From NCBI RefSeq assembly GCF_013410875.1, contig NZ_JACCCU010000003.1, positions 310,001-374,000 on the forward strand: a stretch of 64,000 nucleotides of DNA, written 5' to 3'. Both the position numbers and the translations under genes were made by a program. Below are positions 9,108 to 16,617 of the stretch, one piece after another (within the stretch, counting starts at the first letter, position 1; each line of letters begins with the position of its first letter). The notes under the pieces were generated by a model. The model was not told where the DNA came from. It saw only the letters and a program-made list of their open reading frames with translations, and ran no database searches. This stretch comes from Tunturiibacter empetritectus (lineage in GTDB: Bacteria > Acidobacteriota > Terriglobia > Terriglobales > Acidobacteriaceae).

Positions 9108-9671
9108 ATGATCCCGCAGCTCCAGAAAAAAATCCGAACTCTAATTCTTGTCGCGTCACTCTCTCCCTCTATCTATGCCACGGCGCAAGCACCTCAAAAG
9201 GATCTCAACGCCAACTTTATAGGCAAATGGGTCGGACAGCTCGAATACCGCGACTTCCAGAGCAACGCACAGGTCTTCCTCCCAACCTGGCTCATCATCA
9301 CTGAAATCACCGACCAAAAAGCTCTCCAATTCAACTATGTCTACGACGACGGCCCATCCAAGACGGTCCGCGAACTCATGATCGTCACAATCGACCCCGC
9401 CGTCTCAAAGATTACCTTCACCTCCGATCGCGATAAATCGAGCGACACCTATGCCCTTCAGGGCCTCGACGACTTCTCAAAGACCGGACGCGGCACGCTC
9501 ATCCTCAGCGGACCTGGCAAGGAGAACGACAAACCAGTTGACGTTCGCATTACCCTCACCTTGCGCCGCAACCTCTACACCTACCGCAAAGAGACACGCC
9601 GACAGGGCGAAGACTTCAAGTTCCGCGACGCTTACACCTTCACTCGCGCCGAACCGCCAACATCGCAGTAG
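9108..9671 (+). CDS. Secreted protein of unknown function (187 aa)
   Basis: ATG with GGAG 8 nt upstream. Signal peptide at residues about 1-27 (KKIRTLILVASLSPSIYATAQA, Sec cleavage after AQA). The mature part is beta-rich with alternating hydrophobic residues (FIGKWVGQLEYRDF, LQFNYVYDDG, KITFTSDRDKSS, GRGTLILSG, VDVRITLTLRRNLYTYRKET), the pattern of a small lipocalin-like or beta-sandwich periplasmic protein. The opening GKWVGQLEYRD resembles lipocalin/DUF-type stress proteins measuring a GxW start. I do not recognise a named family. Confidence 0.75.
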   Translation: MIPQLQKKIRTLILVASLSPSIYATAQAPQKDLNANFIGKWVGQLEYRDFQSNAQVFLPTWLIITEITDQKALQFNYVYDDGPSKTVRELMIVTIDPAVSKITFTSDRDKSSDTYALQGLDDFSKTGRGTLILSGPGKENDKPVDVRITLTLRRNLYTYRKETRRQGEDFKFRDAYTFTRAEPPTSQ

Positions 9672-9730
9672 GGGTTCTTGCCGAAGTAAAACCCATCGGT
9701 CAGAAACTCAGGCTGCCAACGATTACAAGG

Positions 9731-11425
9731 CTAATTCTGCGCCGTCTCCGCCGACCCCATCACCTTTACCGCATGCGCCAGCTCCGGCCGCTCACTTGTC
9801 TTCCCAAAGTTCGTCTGCCGAGACGCCTCAGCATAAAACGCGCGAGCTTCCACCGGCTTCTTATCTTCCTCTGCAGCCATCCCCGCGCTCAGCAGCCCAT
9901 TCAAACGATTCGGGCTCAGCTTCAGTGCCATCTTGTACTCCACCAGCGCCTCCTCCGGCTTCTTCTCCATCATCAGCAGATCGCCCAGCATCTCCCGCGC
10001 CGGAATATCCACCTCTCCCTGCCCCAGCTTGTCCTGCTGGTCTGCGGCCTTGCGCATCGCCGCCACAGCCTCCTCCGGCTTGTCTTCTGCGAACGCCTTC
10101 CAGCCCACGATCTCGTTGCGAGCCACCTCGGTTGAGCTGACGTGCGACGCATACGGCGACTTCTTCAGCGCCTCAACGCCTTTGGCAAAGTTCACCAGCG
10201 CCGATGCCGCCAGCTTCGGATCCTTAAGATGCCCTGCAGCGACACCCTGGCCCCAGTACGTATCGAACTTCAAGTACTCCTTCGAGCCCGGCGCAGGCGT
10301 CGCCACAGCAAGCGTCTTCCAGTCATGCATCTCGATCCCGTACACCGCCCGCACCTCGTTATCCAGGCGATTCCCGGCATGCTTCATATCGTCCATCCCA
10401 GGCATCGCCTCCATCTTCTGGCCAACTGACCGCATGCTATCGGTTAGCTCCTTCGCCTTCGCGTCCTGCCCCACTTGCAGGTACGCGTAGATCAGGAACT
10501 CCTTCGCATGCATCTGGTGAGCTGCTCCCGGCTGTCCTGCGGCCTCAGCCTTCTTCGAAGCCTTCACTGACGCTACATTCGAATCGATATCCTCCTGCCA
10601 CATCCCCAGCCTTGCAAAGATGTGCCCTGGCATATGCAGTGCATGGGCCGACGCCGGCGCAATCTTCGCGTACTCCCGCGCGGCTTGTAGTCCCTCCGGT
10701 GCGAGAGCCGGTGTATCGCAGGTATGGATGATGTAGTGCGCCAGCCCTGGATGGTCGGGATGGGCCTTGAACAGCGGGATCAGAATTGCCAGAGCCTCAT
10801 GCTCATGACTTAGCGAGGTATCTGTTGGTGACTCCGCGGCGAGGATCGCCAGTGCGTCAAACGCCGCTCCCTCCACGTCATCCGGATACGCAGTGTGCAG
10901 TGCATTCATCTTCGCCTCATACGCGTCTGCCCGTTGCTGAAACGTCGCGTCCTTCCCATTGGCAGGATCGAAGAATGCACTCAAAGCCCCGATATACGCC
11001 TGTTCCCGCGCTGTCACTACCGCAGGGGGCGCAGCCAGTTTTCGAGCCTCTGCCATCTCCTCTGCACCCGTCTTCAACGCGGCGGCCTCCGGCTCTCCCC
11101 ACAACTCCTGGTACTTCGTCATCGCCACGCCCCAGTGAGCGATCGCGCACGCCGGGTCGTCCTTCGAGATCGCACGAAACTGCATCTCTGCCTGGGTGTA
11201 TCCAAACGAGTGCAGCAGCGCTACCCCGTGCTCTATCGTCCCTTGCGATCGTGCCGCGCACGAGGTCGGAAATGAAACTCGTCCCAGCGTCTGCTCCGCA
11301 TCGTCGTGATGATGGTGCTCCGCCGGCATATCTGGCATTGATTGGCCATACGCGACACCGGAAGGCATCACGATCGCGCACATCGCTCCACACAAAATTC
11401 CAAGGAAAAGAAGAGTCTTTAGCAT
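9731..11425 (-). CDS. Secreted tetratricopeptide-repeat protein (564 aa)
   Basis: N-terminal signal peptide (MLKTLLFLGILCGAMCAIVM, cleavage probably near AYGQ at about 25-28). Next comes a short histidine-rich stretch EHHHHDD that could bind metal, then helical repeats over most of the length with TPR-like spacing (for example GYTQAEMQFRAISKDDPACAIAHWGVA and, near the end, KPEEALVEYKMALKLSPNRLNGLLSAGMAA). Conserved blocks HYIIHTCDTP and HALHMPGHIFARLGMWQEDI belong to a known group of uncharacterised periplasmic TPR proteins. Likely a periplasmic scaffold; partner unknown. It stands alone, convergent with the secreted gene at 9.1 kb. Confidence 0.85.
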   Translation of the reverse strand: MLKTLLFLGILCGAMCAIVMPSGVAYGQSMPDMPAEHHHHDDAEQTLGRVSFPTSCAARSQGTIEHGVALLHSFGYTQAEMQFRAISKDDPACAIAHWGVAMTKYQELWGEPEAAALKTGAEEMAEARKLAAPPAVVTAREQAYIGALSAFFDPANGKDATFQQRADAYEAKMNALHTAYPDDVEGAAFDALAILAAESPTDTSLSHEHEALAILIPLFKAHPDHPGLAHYIIHTCDTPALAPEGLQAAREYAKIAPASAHALHMPGHIFARLGMWQEDIDSNVASVKASKKAEAAGQPGAAHQMHAKEFLIYAYLQVGQDAKAKELTDSMRSVGQKMEAMPGMDDMKHAGNRLDNEVRAVYGIEMHDWKTLAVATPAPGSKEYLKFDTYWGQGVAAGHLKDPKLAASALVNFAKGVEALKKSPYASHVSSTEVARNEIVGWKAFAEDKPEEAVAAMRKAADQQDKLGQGEVDIPAREMLGDLLMMEKKPEEALVEYKMALKLSPNRLNGLLSAGMAAEEDKKPVEARAFYAEASRQTNFGKTSERPELAHAVKVMGSAETAQN

Positions 11426-11648
11426 GCTCCACAGGCTATGCCGCTACACGGGTCTTCGCAACGTCAATCCTGCAACTGCACGCCGTCCTTTGTTTGCGAT
11501 TCCGCAAAGAATCGGAGGAGTTCGCTTATCACTACCATGCTTGATAGTCACGCTTCACCATCCATTGCGCTTTCAGAGCCTCCACGTGGCATTAACCCTA
11601 ATCTGCTCAGCCGCAGTAAAGTAACACTGTCCCTCAAAAGGAGCTTCC

Positions 11649-12251
11649 GTGAAGTCAGCGAACCGAATCGCCGCCACCTTCCTACTAGTCTCACTCGTGA
11701 CCATTGCCGCGCAGGCGCAGACCGCAGCAACCCCGCAGCCATCCGCTCCTCCCATGCTGGTCGGCTCCATCGCAACTCGAAGCGACTGGCCCCAGGCAAA
11801 ACCTGAGGACGTCAAATCTCCTGAAGCGATCCTCAACGCTGTGTACAGCGTCATCTCTGGGCCTAAAGGGCAGGCGCGTGACTGGGACCGTATGCGCTCT
11901 CTCTTCATTCCTGATGCGCGCCTTATTCCTGCGGTGATGTCACCCACTACAGGCCGTGCTGATGCGGTTGTTCTAACCATCGATGGCTATATTGCGCGCA
12001 GCCAGGGGCGTATGACGGCCAATGGATTCTTTGAGCACTCCATTCACAATGAGATAGAGCAGTTTGGCAATATTGTTCAGATCTGGAGCACTTATGAGTC
12101 TCGCCACAACACTGATGACCCAGCTCCTTTTGCTCGTGGGATCAATAGCTTTCAGTTGCTGAAGGATGGGGACCGCTACTGGGTCGTCAACATCTTCTGG
12201 GACTCTGAGTCTGCTGCCAATCCTATCCCTGCTAAATATCTTCCGAAGTAG
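11649..12251 (+). CDS. Secreted SnoaL/NTF2-like protein (200 aa)
   Basis: GTG start with AGGAG 5 nt upstream. Signal peptide at residues 1-23 (AATFLLVSLVTIAAQAQ). After a proline-rich linker, the sequence SPEAILNAVYSVISGPKGQARDWDRMRSLFIPDARLIP, the later IWSTYESR and RGINSFQLLKDGDRYWVVNIFWDSE follow the helix-then-beta-sheet plan of the SnoaL/NTF2 cone fold, a small pocket used by isomerases, polyketide cyclases and ligand-binding proteins. No catalytic residue can be assigned. Downstream lie two different repeat elements and then the 3' end of dnaA. Confidence 0.8.
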   Translation: MKSANRIAATFLLVSLVTIAAQAQTAATPQPSAPPMLVGSIATRSDWPQAKPEDVKSPEAILNAVYSVISGPKGQARDWDRMRSLFIPDARLIPAVMSPTTGRADAVVLTIDGYIARSQGRMTANGFFEHSIHNEIEQFGNIVQIWSTYESRHNTDDPAPFARGINSFQLLKDGDRYWVVNIFWDSESAANPIPAKYLPK

Positions 12252-12261
12252 GTTTTTTTCT

Positions 12262-12423
12262 GGCGCTGGTGGGTGGGCGTTTTAATTGGGGTTTTTGGGG
12301 AAAATGGTGTGTTTGGTGTGGTGTTTTGGTGGTGAGAACGTGGTGGTTTGCGTGGTAGACGTGGTGAGTTAGCAGCGTGTCTTCTGGCTGCTAAAAATGC
12401 GCCACGTTTTTGAACTTTATTTT
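12262..12423 (-). repeat. CCACG-core element, copy 1
   Basis: Read on the minus strand: AAAATAAA (12423-12416), 10 nt, GTGGCG (12405-12400), 33 nt, then a 28-nt core built of CCACG repeats (12366-12339), then an A/C-rich, G-poor tract with runs of CCCC. The core matches a second copy at 49470-49497 in 26 of 28 positions, and every spacing is identical. Within the 33-nt spacer, TTAGCAGC and GCTGCTAA form an 8-bp hairpin. The plus strand carries GGGTGGG...GGGG...GGGG, a potential G-quadruplex. No protein-coding signal. Copy 1 lies downstream of dnaA in dnaA's direction. Confidence 0.7.
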
Positions 12424-12434
12424 TAGGGGACTCA

Positions 12435-12627
12435 GTCCTGCCGGACGGGCCCACTACGCGTGGGGCGGTCACTTCGTGACTTGTATACCCCTTCGGTTGG
12501 CGCTCCCGTTCGTCGCGAGGGTAGATCGTGCCGACCAGCGGGAGGACCCCTGTTGATGATCCTGCCGAGACCGGTATACACGTCACGAAGTGACCGCGCT
12601 CCGCGCAGGAGGCCCGTCCGGCAGGAC
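12435..12627 (+). repeat. Palindromic intergenic element, full copy A
   Basis: 193 bp bounded by a perfect 17-bp inverted repeat, GTCCTGCCGGACGGGCC and its complement. Inside, GGTCACTTCGTGAC and GTCACGAAGTGACC mirror each other, and CTCCCGTTCGTCG faces CGACCAGCGGGAG. Between outer and inner parts each arm has its own hairpin: CCCAC-tacgc-GTGGG on the left and CTCC-gcgca-GGAG on the right. It fills the gap between two convergent genes (the SnoaL-like gene and dnaA). Five relatives occur in the window. Confidence 0.85.
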
Positions 12628-12644
12628 GCTGGGGTTCAGGGGAG

Positions 12645-14081
12645 TTAGCTCAGCGTCTCCATCAGCTTGTTGATCGTACGATTCAGGTCCTTGTCGGCGC
12701 GGCGCTGCTCGTCGATCTTCGAGATCGAGTGCATCACCGTGGTGTGGTGCTTGCCGCCGAACTGCCGCCCAATCTCAGGCAGGGAAGCCTCCGTCAACTG
12801 CTTGGCCAGGAACATGGCAATCTGCCGCGGCACCACAATCTGACGGGAGTTGTTCTTCTGCTTCAACTCCGCAACGCGCATGCCAAACTGCTCCGCCACG
12901 GTGCGCTGAATGGTCTCAATCGTGATCTTGCGAACCTGCGTGTCGATGAACTGCTTCAGGCATTGCTGCGTTACGGCAAGCGTGATCTCCACGCCATGCA
13001 TGCTGCACCAGGCGATGAGCCGCACCAACGCGCCCTCAAGCTCTCGCACATTGGTCCGGACGTTCGAAGCGATAAACATCGCTACGTCGGTGGGAAGCTG
13101 CGTCTGCTCGCTCTCGGCTTTTTTCTGCAAGATGGCGACTTTGGTTTCGAGGTCCGGCGGCTGAATGTCGGCGATCAGACCCCACTCGAAGCGCGACCTC
13201 AGACGATCTTCAAAGTCGGCCAGCTCTTTGGGCGGACGGTCGCTGGCGATGACGATCTGCTTCATGCTCTCGTGCAGCGTGTTGAAGGTGTGGAAGAACT
13301 CCTCCTGGGTGCGCTCCTTGCCGGCGAGAAACTGGATGTCGTCGATTAGTAGAACGTCGACGTTGCGGAACTTGTCGCGGAAGCCGGTCATCTTGTCGTA
13401 GCGGACCGAGTTGATCATCTCGTTGGTGAACTTCTCACCGCTGACGTAGCTGATGGAGGCGTGGGGCTGGCGGCGCTTCACGTCATGGCCGATGGCATGC
13501 ATCAGGTGGGTCTTGCCCATGCCGACGCCGCCGTAGAGGAAGAGGGGATTGTAGGCCTTGGAGGGTCGTTCCGCGACGGCCTGGGCTGCTGCTGTAGCGA
13601 ACTGGTTGCCGCTGCCGATGACGAAGGCGTCGAACTGATAGCGCGGATTGAGCTGCGAGGCTGCACTCCAGTCGAATCGAGCCTGCTCCGGCGCGGGGCC
13701 TGAGACGGAGTTCGACGATGAGCCTGATGCGCCAAGGCGCTGCCTGGGTGCGCTCTGGCTGTGACTTGGAACGGGAGCGAAGCCGCCATCTTCTCGCACC
13801 TTGGGCGCGCGGGGGTCTTGCTCGGGCGTGGTGAAGGCGACCGACTCTACGTCGAGTCCCAGATTGTCGATAGCCTCTTGGATGAGGTCGGCGTAACGGT
13901 CGCCGATGTGCTGAAAGTCCGTGGAGGGAATTCGCACGAAGAGCTTTTTGCCCTCGAGATGTGAGAACCGTGTCGGCTTGAGCCAGGTCTCGTAAGACTG
14001 GCGGTTGATCTTCTTCTCAAGAGCAGCCAGGATACGAACCCAATAATTCAGTACGGCGGTAGCCGTCGGAACGAATGACAT
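12645..14081 (-). CDS. dnaA: Chromosomal replication initiator protein DnaA
   Basis: AAA+ initiator that binds DnaA boxes and opens the origin. 478 aa with all domains: domain I (about 15-85, WVRILAALEKKINRQSYETWLKPTRF), a low-complexity linker domain II (about 90-145, Ser/Pro/Gln rich), AAA+ domain III with Walker A GGVGMGKT (184-191) and Walker B VDVLLIDDIQFL, and C-terminal helix-turn-helix domain IV containing FGGKHHTTVMHSISKI. ATG at 14081 with AAGGAAAA upstream. It points away from rpmH-rnpA-yidC. dnaN is not directly downstream as in many bacteria; instead a palindromic element and the CCACG element follow. Confidence 0.97.
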   Translation of the reverse strand: MSFVPTATAVLNYWVRILAALEKKINRQSYETWLKPTRFSHLEGKKLFVRIPSTDFQHIGDRYADLIQEAIDNLGLDVESVAFTTPEQDPRAPKVREDGGFAPVPSHSQSAPRQRLGASGSSSNSVSGPAPEQARFDWSAASQLNPRYQFDAFVIGSGNQFATAAAQAVAERPSKAYNPLFLYGGVGMGKTHLMHAIGHDVKRRQPHASISYVSGEKFTNEMINSVRYDKMTGFRDKFRNVDVLLIDDIQFLAGKERTQEEFFHTFNTLHESMKQIVIASDRPPKELADFEDRLRSRFEWGLIADIQPPDLETKVAILQKKAESEQTQLPTDVAMFIASNVRTNVRELEGALVRLIAWCSMHGVEITLAVTQQCLKQFIDTQVRKITIETIQRTVAEQFGMRVAELKQKNNSRQIVVPRQIAMFLAKQLTEASLPEIGRQFGGKHHTTVMHSISKIDEQRRADKDLNRTINKLMETLS

Positions 14082-14710
14082 TCTTTAGTTTTCCTTGTCT
14101 AGTTTCCTGTTCCAAACCAGACCGTGGCACTTTTACAGTCGTGCAGTGTCGCACGATAATCAGCAAACAGAAGTCCGTTCCTGCCTGGGAGGACAGGAGA
14201 AGACAGCCCCGAGTTGCCAGAATTCTCTTCGTTGGGAGCCCATTTGAGACCAAGCTGCGAAGACGAGTGGTGCATGGTGAACCAGAGTGCGGAACGGCTG
14301 GACTTGCAGAAAATCGTGTTGCGAATCGGGTTCGATAGTAGCACGGAAAAGAAGGCCTTTTTCATGGTGTTCTACCAAAAAAAAAAGTTGCACCATAAGC
14401 AGTGAAGAAAGGAAATGGAACGTCTCTAAAGCCACATTTTTTTGCTGAATGCGGGCCTTTCTCCGATATCGCTGCGCCGGTTCTTGTGGTACGGGCGCGC
14501 GATGGACAGAGCTCTGCAGTTCTGTTTTTTTTCGCGATGCATGGCCACGAAATAAATGCTATCGCAGCTTTGCGTCCGACGGTATCTCTCCCGGACTCGC
14601 TGCCGGAAGATGTGCTGCAACTATCGTAGTACGTCTAATGCCTAATGCGATCTTCTTTGACTCAGGCGTTTCGATGCGATCTGCGAAGAGAGTCATTTAT
14701 TCTTTTTTTT
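14082..14710. other. Divergent dnaA upstream region, candidate origin/promoter region without canonical DnaA boxes
   Basis: About 630 bp between dnaA and a GNAT gene, with several homopolymer tracts (ten A near 14377-14386, eight T near 14523 and 14703). No gene is convincing here. I scanned for TTATCCACA and its complement and saw no exact or one-mismatch copy, so calling this oriC is not supported by boxes. It must at least hold the dnaA promoter. Small open frames within it lack ribosome sites. Confidence 0.5.
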
Positions 14711-15232
14711 ATGACGGTAGACCTTGCGTCTTATTCGATACGCACTGCGACCATGGCCGACGCAGAGACGATGGCGCGTTATAGAGCTCTGATGTTTCAG
14801 GATATGGGTTCGGCGCCGAACGCAGAGGCGGAGACGGAGCACCTCTTTGCCGCAAGTGCGCCCTGGTTCAGAAGTTTGCTTGCGAGGGGAGAGTATGCCG
14901 GTTGGTTCGCGGTCTGGCGAGGTGAGACGGGCGAAGAAGGCGACGAGATCGTCGCGGGAGGCGGTATCCATCTGCGGGAGATGGGGCCTGTGCCAGGTTG
15001 TTGCCGTGTAGGGCGCTCGGGGCATATCGCGAACATCTACACCGTGCCGGCCCATCGCCGACGGGGACTGGCTCGTCTGCTTATGGAGACGATGTTGGAG
15101 TGGTCCGAAAGTATTGGGCTCGATCAGGTGACCTTGAGTGCGTCGAGTGATGGCCGGCCGCTTTATAGCTCTCTTGGTTTTAGGGCTACCCCGGAGATGA
15201 TGTTGCCGGTAAGGCGTATCTCTGTAGATTGA
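14711..15232 (+). CDS. GNAT family N-acetyltransferase
   Basis: Transfers an acetyl group from acetyl-CoA to an unknown amine. The 173-aa product starts YSIRTATMADAETMARYR, the first beta strand and helix of the GNAT fold. Motif A is IANIYTVPAHRRRGLARLLMETMLEW with the RxxGxA pyrophosphate loop, and the end is SDGRPLYSSLGFRATPEMML, the usual SLGF motif. Start taken at ATG 14711 because the first strand needs it; there is no Shine-Dalgarno, only a T-run, so translation may be leaderless. It sits between dnaA and rpmH, an unusual insertion in that cluster. Confidence 0.85.
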   Translation: MTVDLASYSIRTATMADAETMARYRALMFQDMGSAPNAEAETEHLFAASAPWFRSLLARGEYAGWFAVWRGETGEEGDEIVAGGGIHLREMGPVPGCCRVGRSGHIANIYTVPAHRRRGLARLLMETMLEWSESIGLDQVTLSASSDGRPLYSSLGFRATPEMMLPVRRISVD

Positions 15233-15299
15233 CTATCCTATGCGGTTCTTTCCTGCTGCTTTCCTGCCAAGATGGCTGTGAAAATCCGGTCCGATCGGG

Positions 15300-15305
15300 T
15301 ATACT
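15300..15305 (+). promoter_or_regulatory. Possible -10 box for rpmH
   Basis: TATACT lies 66 nt before the rpmH start, in the gap after the GNAT gene. No good TTGACA is found at the right distance (the region 17-18 nt upstream reads CTGTGAA), so the assignment rests on the -10 hexamer alone. Confidence 0.35.
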
Positions 15306-15370
15306 CAGAGATTGTTGCAACAGCCTAAAAGTTTGAGCAGGTGTTCTACCCTGCGCAGGAGTTTTTTGCC

Positions 15371-15526
15371 ATGCCGAAGCGTACCTTTCAACCCAACCGC
15401 CGCCACCGCGCCAAGACGCACGGCTTTCTTTCCCGCATGAAGACCAAGGCGGGAGCCGCTGTGCTTAGCCGTCGCCGCGCCAAGGGCCGTCACAAGATCG
15501 CCGTCAGCGCCGGTTTCCGCGACTAG
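15371..15526 (+). CDS. rpmH: 50S ribosomal protein L34
   Basis: 51-aa basic ribosomal protein of the large subunit. The sequence starts [20 protein letters not shown] and continues [21 protein letters not shown], the invariant L34 signature. ATG 15371 is chosen over an upstream in-frame start because AGGAG lies 9 nt before it and L34 always begins here. It heads the conserved rpmH-rnpA-yidD-yidC-jag order, with a hairpin plus T-run between it and rnpA. Confidence 0.97.
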   Translation: MPKRTFQPNRRHRAKTHGFLSRMKTKAGAAVLSRRRAKGRHKIAVSAGFRD

Positions 15527-15606
15527 TTCAGTTGCTGGTGCAGACTGGTCTGGCGAACAGCTAGTAAGACACGAAAAAATTCATAAGAAATATCTAGGGT
15601 TTTTGT

Positions 15607-15655
15607 AGACCATCGAGGGAGCCATTGCGCTTCATTCGATGGTCTGTGTCTTTTT
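15607..15655 (+). terminator. Intrinsic terminator or attenuator between rpmH and rnpA
   Basis: AGACCATCGA pairs perfectly with TCGATGGTCT (10 bp) across a 19-nt loop, followed by GTGTC and TTTTT. Position between two genes of one cluster suggests partial termination that lets L34 be made in excess of RNase P protein. Confidence 0.7.
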
Positions 15656-15681
15656 AACCACTGCATTATCCGCTTCTTTGC

Positions 15682-16218
15682 GTGATGGGGCAGGGAAGCT
15701 TGTACGATGGAAAGAGTGGCAAGCCGGGCTTGCCTCGTACGCCAATGGATGCGAAGCCAAATTCGATCTTTCGCCTGCGCAAACATGCTGACTATCAGCG
15801 CGTGTATAAGGCCAGCCGCAAACAGTTTGCGAAGCAGATGAGCTACTTCTTTGCGCTTCGGCCGCTGCTGGGGTCTGATGGAACTCCGCTGCGGGATGCG
15901 GACGCGTCGAGTCCGAGGGTGGGTTTGACGGTGGGGAAGGTGATGGGAAAGGCGGTTGACCGCAACCGCATCAAGCGGCGCATGCGTGAGGCGGTCCGGA
16001 GAAATCTTGCGACACTCAACACGCCGGTGGATGTGATTCTGCATCCGCGCCGCAGTGTGATCGATCTCGACTTTCCGGCGCTGGAGCGCGAGGTTGCGAC
16101 GGTGTTTCGGATGATCCAGAAGATGGCCGATCGGAGACCTGCAAGTGAGCCTGCAGGTCAGCCCGGCCGTCAGCGTGAGGATCGCTCCGACAAGAGGACC
16201 TCCGCTGCATCGCGATAG
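15682..16218 (+). CDS. rnpA: Ribonuclease P protein component
   Basis: Protein cofactor that helps RNase P RNA cleave the 5' leader of pre-tRNA. Seen: IFRLRKHADYQRVYKASRKQ at the start of the fold, and the RNR signature KAVDRNRIKRRMREAVRRN. The C-terminus is extended by a polar, Arg-rich tail (ADRRPASEPAGQPGRQREDR) that most homologues lack. The start is uncertain: ATG 15682 gives 178 aa, but the conserved part begins near ATG 15745 (MDAKPNSIFRL); neither has a strong ribosome site. yidD starts 4 nt after the stop. Confidence 0.93.
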   Translation: MMGQGSLYDGKSGKPGLPRTPMDAKPNSIFRLRKHADYQRVYKASRKQFAKQMSYFFALRPLLGSDGTPLRDADASSPRVGLTVGKVMGKAVDRNRIKRRMREAVRRNLATLNTPVDVILHPRRSVIDLDFPALEREVATVFRMIQKMADRRPASEPAGQPGRQREDRSDKRTSAASR

Positions 16219-16222
16219 TTCT

Positions 16223-16555
16223 ATGAATGACTCTGAACGTGGTCTCGCGAAAGCTGCTCAGAGGGAGTCCAGTGCTATGGAGCCCGGTGTGGGTGTTCGC
16301 GTGGCCTATGGGATTTACAAGGGCATTGTTTCACCGGTGCTGCATGCCTTCAGCCCCAGCCAGTGTCTCTACCTTCCGACGTGCTCGGAGTATGCGTATG
16401 TGGCGCTGGTCCGCTTCGGTGTGGTGAAGGGGACGTGGCTGGCGCTGCGGCGCGTGGGGAGGTGCCATCCGTTTGCGAAGGGCGGCCTGGACCCGGTGCC
16501 TCTGCGAAGCTCGGATACGGTGGCCGCCCCTATTTCCACAGACCATTTATCATAA
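16223..16555 (+). CDS. yidD: Membrane protein insertion efficiency factor YidD
   Basis: Small membrane-associated protein that assists YidC-dependent insertion. 110 aa, with the family core GIYKGIVSPVLH, CLYLPTCSEYAYVALVRFG and RVGRCHPFAKGGLDPVP (cysteine pattern C..PTC...RC). ATG 16223 is placed 4 nt after rnpA; an upstream GTG (16145) would overlap rnpA by 74 nt and adds nothing conserved. The N-terminal 25 residues are polar and not conserved. It lies between rnpA and yidC, the usual neighbourhood. Confidence 0.92.
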   Translation: MNDSERGLAKAAQRESSAMEPGVGVRVAYGIYKGIVSPVLHAFSPSQCLYLPTCSEYAYVALVRFGVVKGTWLALRRVGRCHPFAKGGLDPVPLRSSDTVAAPISTDHLS

Positions 16556-16617
16556 CGGTAGCGTCTCCGCAGTCTGCGGAGGCGGCCTTACGTTCAGCAA
16601 AGAATAGGAAGTCTCTT

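Noticed and set aside
12460..12648. Open frames within palindromic element A
   Set aside because: The same peptide-like strings arise from the element at other loci, so they follow from repeat sequence and are not independent genes.
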